This document shows positions 17,581 through 26,844 of a DNA stretch of 64,000 nt, piece by piece. Source of the DNA: Acetobacteraceae bacterium (GTDB lineage Bacteria; Pseudomonadota; Alphaproteobacteria; Acetobacterales; Acetobacteraceae); NCBI GenBank assembly GCA_031291725.1, contig JARLIM010000035.1:62001-126000 (forward strand). The letters are read 5' to 3'. Made by a program: the position numbers and the translations under genes. How positions within the stretch are numbered: the stretch's first letter is position 1; each line of letters opens with the position of its first letter. A model generated the notes under the pieces. That model ran no database searches and was not told where the DNA came from. It worked only from the letters and a program-made list of their open reading frames with translations.

Positions 17581-18459
17581 TCAACGTTTATGCGCGCTCA
17601 TCGCTTCAAGCACGGCGCAGACAGCGGCGGTATCCTCGGCACCATGCCCCTGCGCCTGCGCCGCCGCATAGATCGGGATGGTGGCGCTGAAGGTGGGGGT
17701 GGGCACGCCGAGCTGCGTGGCGAAATGGCCGATCACGTCCATGTCCTTCTGCCAGATGTCGATCTTCATCGTCGCCGGCAGATATTCGTTGCGCGCCATC
17801 ATCGGCGCACGCAATTCCCAGATCCGCGAATTGCCCGCCCCCCCGGCGATCAACTCGTTGATCTGCTGCGGATCAAGCCCCGCCTTCATCCCCAGCACCA
17901 TCGCCTCGGCGGTGGCAACGTTGTTGATGGCCACCAGCAGATTGGCCACGTATTTCATCTTGGTGCCGTTGCTGTAGGCACCCACATTGTGCACCGCGCG
18001 GGTGAAGGCGGCATAGAAGGGCCGCAGCGCCTCGATGCTGTCGTGATCGCCCGAGGCATAGATCACCAAATCCTTCGCCGCCGCCTGCGAGCCGGTGCCG
18101 CTGATCGGGCAATCCAGCGGCTCGTGCCCTGCGGCCTTGAGCGTGTCGTGGAAGAACATCTTGTCCGGCAGCGCCAGCGTGCTCGCCTCGATCACCACAC
18201 GGCGCGGGGCACCCGATTCGGCAATCGCGGTCGCGGTGGCGGCGCACGCCTTGGCCGAGGGCAGCGAGGTGAGCAGGATTTCCGCCCCCTTGGCCACATC
18301 GGCCACTGTCGCACACGGCACCACGCCATCGGCGGCCAGTTCGGCCAAACGCGCGGCACTGGTGTCGAAGCCCAGCACGTTCCAACCGGCGGCAACCAGA
18401 TTGCGGGCCATCGCCCCGCCCATGATCCCGAGACCGATGATTCCAACCGTTGCGGACAT
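17581..18459 (-). CDS. NAD(P)-dependent beta-hydroxyacid dehydrogenase (HIBADH family), leftward copy
   Basis: This 292-residue enzyme belongs to the 3-hydroxyisobutyrate dehydrogenase family. The Rossmann loop is GIIGLGIMGGAMARNL, the substrate loop is DCPISGTGSQAA, and the catalytic Lys lies in NGTKMKYVANLLVAINN. The start ATG 18459 follows a GGGGGG run; the track start at 18570 is not supported and would overlap the divergent paralogue. It is divergently transcribed from a second HIBADH-like gene with 82 bases between the starts, suggesting a shared control region. The substrate is unknown. Confidence 0.85.
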   Translation of the reverse strand: MSATVGIIGLGIMGGAMARNLVAAGWNVLGFDTSAARLAELAADGVVPCATVADVAKGAEILLTSLPSAKACAATATAIAESGAPRRVVIEASTLALPDKMFFHDTLKAAGHEPLDCPISGTGSQAAAKDLVIYASGDHDSIEALRPFYAAFTRAVHNVGAYSNGTKMKYVANLLVAINNVATAEAMVLGMKAGLDPQQINELIAGGAGNSRIWELRAPMMARNEYLPATMKIDIWQKDMDVIGHFATQLGVPTPTFSATIPIYAAAQAQGHGAEDTAAVCAVLEAMSAHKR

Positions 18460-18541
18460 GTGATCCCCCCTTGGCTTTTTATCGGTTGATATCATATTCT
18501 GTCGGCAAGAGCGCCACAAGACGTCGTTGAGGGAGAGTTCG

Positions 18542-19429
18542 ATGCGCATTGCCATGATCGGTCTGGGCAAGATGGGCAGCGCGATGGCGCAGCGCCTGAT
18601 GGAATGCGGTCATCATCTGGTGGTCTGGAACCGCTCGCCGGAGAAGGCCACCGCTTTGGTGGCCGCCGGTGCCACGCTTGCCACCTCGGCGCGGGCGGCG
18701 GTGCAGGACAGCGAGGTGGCAATCTCCTCGCTCTTCGATGCCAGCGTGCTCACCGCCGTCTATCTCGGCGAGGGCGGGCTGACCTCCGGTCCACTTGATG
18801 GCAAACTGCTGATTGAAATGAGCACCGTGCGTCCCAATGTGCAACGGGAGCTGGCGGCAGCGGTCGAGGCCCGGGGGGGTGCTATGATCGATTGCCCGGT
18901 CGGCGGCACCACCGGCCCGGCAAAGCAGGGAAAACTGCTTGGCCTGGTCGGTGGCGACGCAGCCGACGTGGCGCGCGCCATGCCGATTTTGGAACAACTC
19001 TGCCGTCGCGTTGAGCATATCGGCCCGCACGGGGCAGGCTCGGCGATGAAGCTGGCGATCAATCTGCCGCTGGCCGTCTATTGGCAGGCGATGGGTGAGG
19101 CGATGGCGCTGGTGCGCGATCTTGGCAAAGACACCAGCTGGATGATCGACCTGTTCTGCGACACCTCGGGGGCCGCCAATGCCCTCAAAGCCCGTGGCCC
19201 GGCGGTGGCGGCGGCGCTGGCGGGCGGCGATGGCGGCATGGCGACGTTTGATCTCGGCGGGATCGCCAAAGATCTCAGCCTGATGGTCGCCGAAGCCCGC
19301 GACAAAGGCTTCGACGTGCCGGTCGCCGCGGCGGCACAGGCGGTCTACGATCAGGCGGTTGCCGACGGCTACGCCACCAAGGACACGTGTTGGGTGCCCA
19401 GTTACTGGGCTCGAAAAGGAGACGCATAA
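18542..19429 (+). CDS. NAD(P)-dependent beta-hydroxyacid dehydrogenase (HIBADH family), rightward copy
   Basis: This 295-residue protein has the Rossmann motif MIGLGKMGSAMAQRL, the substrate loop DCPVGGTTGPAKQGKL and the catalytic Lys in GAGSAMKLAINLPLAVY. The start ATG 18542 has GAGGGAGAG upstream. It is clearly divergent in sequence from the leftward copy, so this is not a recent duplication. Its stop TAA directly abuts the ATG of the GlcG/HbpS-like gene (no intergenic base), showing one transcript. Confidence 0.85.
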   Translation: MRIAMIGLGKMGSAMAQRLMECGHHLVVWNRSPEKATALVAAGATLATSARAAVQDSEVAISSLFDASVLTAVYLGEGGLTSGPLDGKLLIEMSTVRPNVQRELAAAVEARGGAMIDCPVGGTTGPAKQGKLLGLVGGDAADVARAMPILEQLCRRVEHIGPHGAGSAMKLAINLPLAVYWQAMGEAMALVRDLGKDTSWMIDLFCDTSGAANALKARGPAVAAALAGGDGGMATFDLGGIAKDLSLMVAEARDKGFDVPVAAAAQAVYDQAVADGYATKDTCWVPSYWARKGDA

Positions 19430-19870
19430 ATGTCGCAGACCAAACTGACCGCCGCCTTGTGCGAACAGATCGCCACAATCGCCTTGCAGGAAGGCCGCAG
19501 CCGCAACCTCGCCCCGCTGGTGGTGGCGGTGCTGGATGCCGGGGGGCATCTGATGAACTTCAAACGTGAGGACAATGCCGGAATCCTGCGCTTTGACATC
19601 GCGTTCGGCAAAGCCTGGGGCTCGCTTGGCATGGGCTTCGGCTCACGCGAATTCCTCGCCCGCACCCAGATGAACCCCACCTTCGTCGCAGCCCTGGCCA
19701 CCGCCAGCGGTGGGCGCGTGATCCCGGTGCCGGGCGGCGTGCTGATCAAGGACGCTGATGGCAGCGTGCTGGGCGCCGTTGGCATCTCGGGCGACGTGTC
19801 CGATCAGGATGAAGCCTGCTGTGTCGCCGGCATCGAAGCGGCAGGGTTCGCGGCACAGATCGGCGCCTGA
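19430..19870 (+). CDS. GlcG/HbpS-family protein
   Basis: This 146-residue protein matches the GlcG/HbpS heme-binding/degradation-like family: LAPLVVAVLDAGGHLMNFKREDNAG, RFDIAFGKAW, then VIPVPGGVLIKDADGSVLGAVGISGDVSDQDEACCVAGIEAAG. Members occur next to dehydrogenases and glycolate or diol utilisation genes; some bind heme or cobalamin, many have no known function. No signal peptide is present, so it is cytosolic. It is directly fused in frame spacing (TAAATG) to the preceding dehydrogenase gene. Confidence 0.83.
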   Translation: MSQTKLTAALCEQIATIALQEGRSRNLAPLVVAVLDAGGHLMNFKREDNAGILRFDIAFGKAWGSLGMGFGSREFLARTQMNPTFVAALATASGGRVIPVPGGVLIKDADGSVLGAVGISGDVSDQDEACCVAGIEAAGFAAQIGA

Positions 19871-19998
19871 CGTGACAGGGCGGGGTCATACCTGCCCATC
19901 ACCAAGAGTGATGCCCCAAAGCAGAACTCATTATGTGCGCTCTTGTTTATCGCTTGCTAAGTTAGCGCAGCCGTAATCAACAAGAATGGGGGGCTTCC

Positions 19999-21102
19999 AT
20001 GAACCTAGGCTTCTTCACCATGCCGATCCATCCGATCGACAAGGATTGGCGCAAATGTCTGCATGAAGACCGTGAAGCGTTCATCTTGGCCGATCAGCTC
20101 GGTTTCACCGAAGGGTATTGCGGTGAGCACACCACCGATGCGGCGGAGAACATCTCGTCTTGCGTGGTGTTCATGGCCTCCCTCGTCGGCCATGTGAAGA
20201 ACATGCGCCTGGGCACCGGCACGGTGAACATGCCCAACACCCACCCGGCCCGCGTGGCCGCCGAAGTGGCGATGCTGGATCACATGCTGGATGGCAAATT
20301 CAATTTCGGCATCTCGCCGGGCGGTCTGCCGTCGGACGCCGAGGTGTTCGGCACATTGGATAACGACCGTCTGGAAATGTTTGTCGAAGGCATCGATCAG
20401 GTGCTGGAAATCTGGCGTTCCGAGCCGCCCTATAACATCCGCGGCAAATACTGGAACATCACCACCGAGCGCACGATGATCCCTGAAATCGGCCAGGGCG
20501 TGTTGCCCAAGCCGTTGCAGCGCCCGCACCCGCCGATCATCGGCACGGTTGTCGCCCCGTTCTCCAAGGGCGTCACCCTGGCCGCCAAGCGTGGGTGGGA
20601 TCCGATTTCGGCCAACTTCCTGCTGCCACAATGGGTGGCCTCGCATTGGCCGATGTATGCCGATGGCTGCAAACAGGGCGGTCGTCCGGCGCTGCGGGCC
20701 AATTGGCGTGTGGCCAAAAGCATCTTCATCGCCGATGACGAAGCCACCGCGAAGGAATACGCAACCGGCGCGAAAAGCCCGTATCGCTTCTACTTCAACC
20801 AACTCGTCACCAAGATGAAAAAGGCCGGTCGCGGCGAGTTGTTCAAGCGTGACCGCTCTGAGCCCGATGATGTGGTCACCACCCAGCGCGCGCTGGATGA
20901 TTGCGTGATCTACGGCACACCGTCTCAGGTGGTCGATAAATTGGAAGCCTTCCGCGATCAGGTCGGCGATTTCGGCACGCTGCTCTATGCCGGTCATGAC
21001 TGGGCCGATGTGGATCTGGCCAGGCGCTCGATGGTGCTGCTTGCCGAGAAGGTGCAGCCGAAGCTGCGTCCGCTGATGGAGATGCCGCAGGCAGCGGAAT
21101 AA
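19999..21102 (+). CDS. LLM-class flavin-dependent monooxygenase (luciferase-like)
   Basis: This 367-residue protein has the bacterial luciferase-like fold: MNLGFFTMPIHPIDKDW at the N-terminus, LADQLGFTEGYCGEHTTDAAENISS, LGTGTVNMPNTHPARVAAEVAMLDHMLDGKFNFGISPGGLPSD, and a late PSQVVDKLEAFRDQVGDFGTLLY. It should use reduced FMN and oxygen to oxidise a carbonyl, thiol or heterocyclic substrate. A separate flavin reductase is needed; the nitroreductase at 16.7 kb is a candidate. GGGGGG precedes the ATG. A hairpin follows the stop. Confidence 0.87.
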   Translation: MNLGFFTMPIHPIDKDWRKCLHEDREAFILADQLGFTEGYCGEHTTDAAENISSCVVFMASLVGHVKNMRLGTGTVNMPNTHPARVAAEVAMLDHMLDGKFNFGISPGGLPSDAEVFGTLDNDRLEMFVEGIDQVLEIWRSEPPYNIRGKYWNITTERTMIPEIGQGVLPKPLQRPHPPIIGTVVAPFSKGVTLAAKRGWDPISANFLLPQWVASHWPMYADGCKQGGRPALRANWRVAKSIFIADDEATAKEYATGAKSPYRFYFNQLVTKMKKAGRGELFKRDRSEPDDVVTTQRALDDCVIYGTPSQVVDKLEAFRDQVGDFGTLLYAGHDWADVDLARRSMVLLAEKVQPKLRPLMEMPQAAE

Positions 21103-21109
21103 AATCAGT

Positions 21110-21150
21110 GCCGACCCGACGCGGGTGCTGGCGCGTCGGGTCCGGCTTTG
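21110..21150 (+). terminator. Hairpin after the LLM monooxygenase gene
   Basis: GACCCGACGCG (21113-21123) and CGCGTCGGGTC (21132-21142) are a perfect 11-bp inverted repeat, with outer GCC/GGC pairs across a one-base bulge. Only three Ts follow (GGCTTTGG), so it may act as a partial terminator or an mRNA stabiliser before the transporter genes. Confidence 0.55.
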
Positions 21151-21234
21151 GTTAACTGACGAACGATCCGGGCCAAGCCGGACAAGTAAGAACCGATCAA
21201 AGTCCAATCGCAACGAACCCTGGGGAGGCGTTCC

Positions 21235-22482
21235 ATGTTCACACTCTCGCGCCGTGACGTATTCAAGACTGGTATCGGCGTCTCCGCCCTGGCGCTCACC
21301 GGGCGTGCCGTTCGTGCGGACGAACCGCTGCGCATCGGCTTCCTGACCGTCAAAACCGGACCGCTGGCGGCCGGCGGCATTCAGATGGAACAGGGGATGC
21401 TGACCTGGCTGAAGCTGAACAACAACAAAATCGGCGGACGCACCGTCGAACTGATGGTCGCCGACACCAACGGTGTGCCCGCCACCACCCGCACCAAGAC
21501 GGCCGAATTGGTTGAGCGTCAAAAGGCGCATCTGCTCATCGGCCCGCTCGCCGCCTTCGAGGCGCTCGCGGTGGCGGATTATACCGAGTCGCATCACATG
21601 CCCACGATGGGGCTGGCCGCGTTCGACGAGGGGACGCAGAAGGGCGCGCAGAAATATTTCGCCCGCCCCACCGCCTCGGCCGGGCAGGCGAGCCACGCAA
21701 TGGCGGCCTATTGTTATTCCGAACTCAAAATGCGCCGCATGGCGGTCATCGCCGACGATTTCGCCTATGGCCATCAGCAGACCAGCGCCTTCCTGCGGGT
21801 GTTCGAGGATATGGGCGGCAAGATCGTGCAGAAGATTTTGCCGCCGCTGAACGCACCGGATTACGGCACCTATATCTCGCAGATCAAAACCGATCTGGAC
21901 GGCATCTTCATGGGCTTTGCCGGCTCGAACGGCTTCCGCTTCACCAAGGCCTTCTTCGAATATGGCCTGGGCGGCAAGATCCCGCTCACCGGCGGTCTGA
22001 CCGCGATGGATGAGGCGATCCTGCAGCAGACCGGTGAGGATGCGGTGGGCATCATGACCGCGAACTATTACTCCGCCGCCTATGACAACGCCGCCAACAA
22101 GGCGTTCGTGGCGCAGATGAACAAGGATTATAAGGCCGATCCGGGCTATTACGCCTCCGGCCCGGCGATCTGCGGCGCGGTGCTCGATGCCGCCATCACC
22201 AAGCTTGGCGGCAAGGTCGATGATCCCGATCTGCTGATCAACACCATCCGCTCCAACGTGGTGGAAAACACCATTCGCGGCCCGGTGAAATTCGACGCCT
22301 ACGGTCAGGCCATCGGCAACATCTATATCCGCAAGGTCGAACGCAAGGCTGGCCACAACGTCAACACCGTCATCAAGACCTATGAGAATGTCAGCCAGTT
22401 CTGGACCTATGATCCGGTGGAATTCATGAAGAACCCGACCTATTCGCGCGATTGGCCGGTCGCCAAGAACCTGGAAAACTGA
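21235..22482 (+). CDS. Branched-chain amino acid-type ABC transporter substrate-binding protein (LivK-like)
   Basis: This 415-residue periplasmic protein carries a twin-arginine signal (LSRRDVFKTGIGVSALALTGRAVRA) and the Peripla_BP_6 fold, with RIGFLTVKTGPLAAGGIQMEQGMLTWLKLNNNKIGGRTVELMVADT. Strong GGGGAGG precedes ATG 21235. It heads the cluster K-H-M-G-F. Such systems often carry aromatic acids, amides or urea rather than amino acids, and the neighbouring monooxygenase and amidohydrolase point that way, by inference. Confidence 0.9.
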   Translation: MFTLSRRDVFKTGIGVSALALTGRAVRADEPLRIGFLTVKTGPLAAGGIQMEQGMLTWLKLNNNKIGGRTVELMVADTNGVPATTRTKTAELVERQKAHLLIGPLAAFEALAVADYTESHHMPTMGLAAFDEGTQKGAQKYFARPTASAGQASHAMAAYCYSELKMRRMAVIADDFAYGHQQTSAFLRVFEDMGGKIVQKILPPLNAPDYGTYISQIKTDLDGIFMGFAGSNGFRFTKAFFEYGLGGKIPLTGGLTAMDEAILQQTGEDAVGIMTANYYSAAYDNAANKAFVAQMNKDYKADPGYYASGPAICGAVLDAAITKLGGKVDDPDLLINTIRSNVVENTIRGPVKFDAYGQAIGNIYIRKVERKAGHNVNTVIKTYENVSQFWTYDPVEFMKNPTYSRDWPVAKNLEN

Positions 22483-22485
22483 CAC

Positions 22486-23346
22486 GTGCAGTTCTGGATC
22501 ATCCAGACGCTGAACAGCCTCGCGATGGGCGGGTTGTTGTTTCTGCTCTCGGCCGGATTTTCGTTGATCTTCGGCCTGATGCGGATCCCCAACCTCGCTC
22601 ATGGCGGCCTGTTTATGCTCGGGGCCTATGTGGGCGCGATGTGCATGCAGTGGGGTGTGCCGTTCTGGCTGGCGGCGATTGCCGCGGGGCTGGCGGTGGG
22701 CGCGCTGGGCACCGTGCTGGAGGGGGGGCTGCTGCGCCGGATGGCGGGCAATGAACAGGGGCAGGTGCTGATCACGCTTGGCATCTCCTTCATCATTGCC
22801 GATCTCTGCCTGCTCACCTGGGGGGGCGATCCGGTGCCGTTGGACGCGCCACGCATGCTGCGTCCGCCGGTGTTCCTGGCAGGCTTCGCTTTTCCCGGCT
22901 ATCGGCTGGCCGTGCTGGCCTTCGCGCTCATCGTCGCCCTCGGCCTGTGGCTGTTGCTGGAGCGCACACGATTGGGGGCGATGATCCGTGCCGGTGTGGA
23001 TGACCGCCTGATGGCGCGCAGCGTGGGCATTCGCGTCTCACGGCTGTTCTCGGCGGTGTTCTTCCTCGGTGCGTTCCTGGCCGGGCTCGGCGGCGTGATC
23101 GGCGGGCCGATCCTGTCGGCCTATCCCGGCCTGGACACCGACATGCTGCCACTGGCCTTGGTGGTGGTGATCCTGGGCGGCGTGGGCTCGCTGCCCGGTG
23201 CCTTGGTGGGGAGTTTCCTGGTGGGGATTATCTACAATTTCGGCACCGCGCTGTTCCCGGATTTCGCCTACGTGATCCTGTTCCTGCCGATGGTGGTGAT
23301 GCTGGTGGTCAAACCCAGCGGATTGTTCGGGCGGGTGACACGATGA
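22486..23346 (+). CDS. Liv-type ABC transporter permease (LivH-like)
   Basis: This 286-residue integral membrane protein starts at GTG 22486, three bases after the binding-protein stop. The family signatures are FSLIFGLMRIPNLAHGGLFMLGAYVGA and the coupling-helix region LGAMIRAGVDDRLMARSVGIRVSRLFSAVFFLGAFLAGLGGVIGGPI. About eight hydrophobic segments are visible. The stop overlaps the start of the LivM gene (ATGA). Confidence 0.9.
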   Translation: MQFWIIQTLNSLAMGGLLFLLSAGFSLIFGLMRIPNLAHGGLFMLGAYVGAMCMQWGVPFWLAAIAAGLAVGALGTVLEGGLLRRMAGNEQGQVLITLGISFIIADLCLLTWGGDPVPLDAPRMLRPPVFLAGFAFPGYRLAVLAFALIVALGLWLLLERTRLGAMIRAGVDDRLMARSVGIRVSRLFSAVFFLGAFLAGLGGVIGGPILSAYPGLDTDMLPLALVVVILGGVGSLPGALVGSFLVGIIYNFGTALFPDFAYVILFLPMVVMLVVKPSGLFGRVTR

Positions 23347-24290
23347 CATTGCGTGGTTCACGTTTCTGGGCGTTGATGAGCCTGTTCCTCATCGCCCTGC
23401 CCTTCGCGCTGCCAAGCGATTACTATCTTGGCATCGCCACCCATGCCCTCGTTTTGGCCATCCTGGCATTGAGCCTGGACATCCTGATCGGCCAGGGTGG
23501 CATGACATCGCTTGGCCATGCGGTCTATCTCGGCCTGCCTGCTTATGCGGCGGCCTGGACAATGCAGAACGCCAACTGGCCGCCGGAACTCGCCATCCCC
23601 TTCGCCATCGCAATGGGCACCGCCGTCAGCGCGCTGTTCGCCGTGTTGTCGCTGCGGGCACGCGGTTTGGGTTTCCTGATGATCACCCTGGCCTTGGGGC
23701 AGGTGATGTGGGGGGCGGCCTATCGTTGGGTGGGGCTGACGGGGGGCGATAACGGCATCCGCATCCCGGTGCGCCCACCCGTGCTGGGAATCGACATCAG
23801 CTCGGTGCGCTCCTTCTACGTGGTGGTGGCTCTGGCGCTGATGGTGGCGCTGGTGTGCATCTGGCATCTGGAGCGCTCTCCCTTCGGCGCCTGCCTGCGC
23901 GGCACCAAGGATCAGCCGAAGCGGATGAACATGCTCGGTCATGATGTCTGGTCGATCCGCTTCCTCGCTTTCGTCTTTGCGGGCTTCTGGGGCTCGATTG
24001 CCGGCGTGTTGTATGTGTTCGACTATCTCTACGTCTCCCCCTCCTCGCTCTCGCTGCCGCAATCGGCGGAGGCGCTGTTGATGGTGGTCCTCGGCGGGGC
24101 GGGCACGCTGACCGGGCCGGTGGTGGGCGCGATCATCATCACGGTGATCAAAACAGTGGTCAGTTCCTATGTCGATCGTTGGTATTCGCTGCTGGGGCTG
24201 ACCTTCATCATCGTCGTCTCGGTGATGCCGCGCGGCTTGGTGCCGGGGCTGAAAGCCTGGTTCGCGCCGAAAGAAGGAGGTGCGAGATGA
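23343..24290 (+). CDS. Liv-type ABC transporter permease (LivM-like)
   Basis: This 315-residue membrane protein carries LALSLDILIGQGGMTSLGHAVYLGLPAYAAAW and the late GAGTLTGPVVGAIIITVIKTVVSSY typical of LivM. The cytosolic loop (ERSPFGACLRGTKDQPKRMNMLGHDVWSIRFLAFVFAGFWGSIAGVLY) should contact the ATPases. Four-base overlaps join it to the H and G genes on either side. Confidence 0.9.
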   Translation: MTLRGSRFWALMSLFLIALPFALPSDYYLGIATHALVLAILALSLDILIGQGGMTSLGHAVYLGLPAYAAAWTMQNANWPPELAIPFAIAMGTAVSALFAVLSLRARGLGFLMITLALGQVMWGAAYRWVGLTGGDNGIRIPVRPPVLGIDISSVRSFYVVVALALMVALVCIWHLERSPFGACLRGTKDQPKRMNMLGHDVWSIRFLAFVFAGFWGSIAGVLYVFDYLYVSPSSLSLPQSAEALLMVVLGGAGTLTGPVVGAIIITVIKTVVSSYVDRWYSLLGLTFIIVVSVMPRGLVPGLKAWFAPKEGGAR

Positions 24291-25030
24291 GCCATTTTGC
24301 CCTCGAAGTGGATGATATCTCCAAGCGCTTCGGCGGTCTGGCCGCCACACGCAATGTCACGCTGCGGGTCAAACCCGGTGAGCGCCGATTGCTGATCGGG
24401 CCGAATGGTGCGGGCAAGACCACGCTGTTCAACCAGATTGCCGGCGATTTTCTGCCCGATAGCGGTGCGATCAGGCTGTTCGGTCAGGAGATGACCCGGC
24501 TGCCCACCAAAAAGCGGGTGCGGATGGGCCTCTCGCGCACCTATCAGATCCTCACTTTGTTCCCCAACGACACGCTGCGCCACAACGTCGCCCTTGCCCT
24601 GCTCGGCACTGAAGGCGGCGGCTGGTCGTGCTGGTCGTCGCTGGCCGCCAAGCGGGACATGATGGCGCGTGCCGATGACGCCCTCGCCGCCGTCGGTCTG
24701 GGCGATGCCGCCGGGCGGGAGGTGGCACAAACCTCCTATGGTGAGCGGCGGCGTCTGGAATTGGCGATGGCCTTGGCGCAAAAGCCGAAAGTGCTGCTGC
24801 TCGACGAACCTTTGGCCGGTCTGTCCGCCGACGAGCGCGAGACGGTGCGCGCCCTGCTGGAACACATCCCGCGCGACGTGACCATCGTGATGATCGAGCA
24901 TGACATGGATGTCGCCCTCGCCTTTGCCGACCAGATCACACTTCTCAATTTCGGTCAGGTGGTGCTGGAAGGCACGCGGGCCGAGGTGATCGCCGATCCG
25001 CGCACGCGGGAGGTTTATCTTGGCCATTGA
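24287..25030 (+). CDS. Liv-type ABC transporter ATP-binding protein (LivG-like)
   Basis: This 247-residue ATPase has Walker A GPNGAGKT (38-45), the LivG Q-loop segment GLSRTYQIL, the atypical signature TSYGERRRLELAMAL and Walker B VLLLDEPLAGLS, with the switch His in VMIEHDMDVAL. The start ATG 24287 lies behind AAGGAGG and overlaps the LivM stop; the track start at 24179 is upstream readthrough. Confidence 0.9.
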   Translation: MSHFALEVDDISKRFGGLAATRNVTLRVKPGERRLLIGPNGAGKTTLFNQIAGDFLPDSGAIRLFGQEMTRLPTKKRVRMGLSRTYQILTLFPNDTLRHNVALALLGTEGGGWSCWSSLAAKRDMMARADDALAAVGLGDAAGREVAQTSYGERRRLELAMALAQKPKVLLLDEPLAGLSADERETVRALLEHIPRDVTIVMIEHDMDVALAFADQITLLNFGQVVLEGTRAEVIADPRTREVYLGH

Positions 25031-25724
25031 TGCGCTCACTCTCACCGATATCGACGCCTATTACGGCGACAGCCACGTGCTGCACCGCGTCTCACTCACT
25101 CTGAAACAGGGTGAATTGCTGGCCCTGCTCGGGCGCAATGGGGCGGGCAAAAGCACCACGCTTGCCACCGTCATGGGCTGGCTCAAGCCGCGTCCGGGCC
25201 GTATTTCGGTGTTCGGCGAACAGATCGGCGGATTGTCCCCCGAGGCCATCGTCGCCAAGGGTGTCGCCCTGGTGCCACAGGGACGGCGCATTTTCCCGTC
25301 GCTGAGCGTGCGCGAGAACCTCATCGTCGCTGCCCGAGGCAAGGGGCGCTGGGATATGGAGCGGGTGTTCGACACCTTTCCCCGCCTGCGCGAACGCAAA
25401 TCGCAGGCGGCGGGCTCGCTCTCTGGTGGTGAGCAGCAAATGCTCGCCATCGGTCGCGCCTTGATGAGCAATCCGCGCGTGCTGATGATGGATGAGCCAT
25501 CCGAAGGCCTCGCCCCGCAGATTGTCGCCGAAGTGGGCCGCATCATCGCCGGTTTGCGGGAAGAGGGGCTGTCGATCCTGCTGGTGGAACAGAATCTCGA
25601 CCTCGCCATGTCTTTGGCCAATGACGTGGTCATCCTCAACACCGGCCGCGTCGCAGCCTTCGGCAATGCCGCCGATATCGCCCGCAACCAGGACGTCATC
25701 GACCAGAATCTGGGCGTCTTCTGA
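25020..25724 (+). CDS. Liv-type ABC transporter ATP-binding protein (LivF-like)
   Basis: This 234-residue ATPase has Walker A GRNGAGKS (38-45), Q-loop LVPQGRRIFPSLSVRENL, signature LSGGEQQMLAIGRALM and Walker B VLMMDEPSEGLAP. It starts at TTG 25020, inside the end of the LivG gene, with GGAGG six bases upstream; no better start exists. LivG and LivF should form the ATPase dimer of the transporter. Confidence 0.9.
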   Translation: MAIDALTLTDIDAYYGDSHVLHRVSLTLKQGELLALLGRNGAGKSTTLATVMGWLKPRPGRISVFGEQIGGLSPEAIVAKGVALVPQGRRIFPSLSVRENLIVAARGKGRWDMERVFDTFPRLRERKSQAAGSLSGGEQQMLAIGRALMSNPRVLMMDEPSEGLAPQIVAEVGRIIAGLREEGLSILLVEQNLDLAMSLANDVVILNTGRVAAFGNAADIARNQDVIDQNLGVF

Positions 25725-25750
25725 TCCAATCACACGTAAGGACTACACCG

Positions 25751-26815
25751 ATGGAAGAGACCAACCATTACGGCCTGACCTCGGCGCGCGCCCATGGCCG
25801 CCCTGGCCGCGAAACCCGCCCGAAATCCCTCACGGTGGACATGCATTCTCATATCTACCTGCCACACGCCGACGCCTTCGCCGGTCCGCAGGTGGATTTC
25901 AGCACCATCCCGATGGCCAAGTTCAGCACCAACCCAACCCGCGCGCTGAACCGCAAGCAGGATGTCGAGCGCACGCCGAACATGCGTGAGTATGACATTC
26001 GCCTCAAGGACATGGAGCAGGCCGGGATCGACGTGCAGGTGATCATGTCCGCCCCGCAGCAATGCTACACCACCGTCGCACCGGAGGTGGCCGTGAAGGC
26101 GGCAACCATGGTCAATGACGGCATCGCCGAATGGGTATCCAAAATGCCGGACCGCTTCATCCCGCTCGGCTCGGTGCCGATGCAGGAACCGGAAGCCGCC
26201 GTGGCCGAACTGGAGCGCGTGATGGGGCCGCTCGGCTTCAAGGGCGTGCAGATCCTGACCAATATCCATGGCCGCGAGCTTTCAGACCCGATGTTCGCCC
26301 CGTTCTGGGCCGCCGCCGAGCGGCTGGGCGCCGTCGTGCTGCTGCATCCGTTGGGCTTCACCCATGGCGAGCGCCTGTCGGAATTCTACTTCAGCAACGT
26401 CATCGGCAACCCGCTGGAGACCACGATTGCGCTGCATCACCTGATCTTCGGCGGCGTGCTGGAACGGCATCCGAAGCTGAAGCTGGTGGCCGTGCATGGC
26501 GGTGGCTATCTGGCCAGCTATTCCGGCCGCATCGACCACGCCTGGGGCGCGCGCTCGGATTGCCGCGGCACGCTGCCCTTGCCGCCCTCGACCTATCTCA
26601 AGCGGGTGTTCGTCGACAGCGTGGTGTTCACCCCGCATCAATTGGACGCGCTGCTGAAGGTGTTCGGCCCGGATCAGGTGCTGATGGGCACCGACTATCC
26701 GTATGACATGGCCGAAGCCGACCCGATCGGTCATCTGCGCTCGCTGGAAGGGCTGGATGAGAGTGTGGTGCAAAAGCTGGCAGGTGGGAATTCGCAGAAA
26801 CTGTTCGGCATCTGA
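25751..26815 (+). CDS. Amidohydrolase-superfamily decarboxylase/hydrolase (ACMSD-like)
   Basis: This 354-residue TIM-barrel metalloenzyme resembles aminocarboxymuconate-semialdehyde decarboxylase and gamma-resorcylate decarboxylase. The metal-binding HxH is TVDMHSHIYLPHA (H32, H34), with later VLLHPLGFTHGER, KLKLVAVHGGGYLASYSGRIDHAW and MGTDYPYDM, whose Asp is the likely catalytic or metal residue. The gene follows LivF after 26 bases and is probably in the same operon, suggesting that the imported compound or its monooxygenase product is a carboxylated ring or muconate. The exact substrate is unknown. Confidence 0.85.
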   Translation: MEETNHYGLTSARAHGRPGRETRPKSLTVDMHSHIYLPHADAFAGPQVDFSTIPMAKFSTNPTRALNRKQDVERTPNMREYDIRLKDMEQAGIDVQVIMSAPQQCYTTVAPEVAVKAATMVNDGIAEWVSKMPDRFIPLGSVPMQEPEAAVAELERVMGPLGFKGVQILTNIHGRELSDPMFAPFWAAAERLGAVVLLHPLGFTHGERLSEFYFSNVIGNPLETTIALHHLIFGGVLERHPKLKLVAVHGGGYLASYSGRIDHAWGARSDCRGTLPLPPSTYLKRVFVDSVVFTPHQLDALLKVFGPDQVLMGTDYPYDMAEADPIGHLRSLEGLDESVVQKLAGGNSQKLFGI

Positions 26816-26844
26816 GACGCCGTAGGGCGGGTTTGCTCTTTTTC

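Noticed and set aside
20005-22602. 865-residue minus-strand ORF in the track
   Set aside because: It lies antisense to the LLM monooxygenase and LivK-type genes, which have clear families, start sites and signal peptide. The long frame is a GC-bias shadow with His/Arg-rich nonsense composition.
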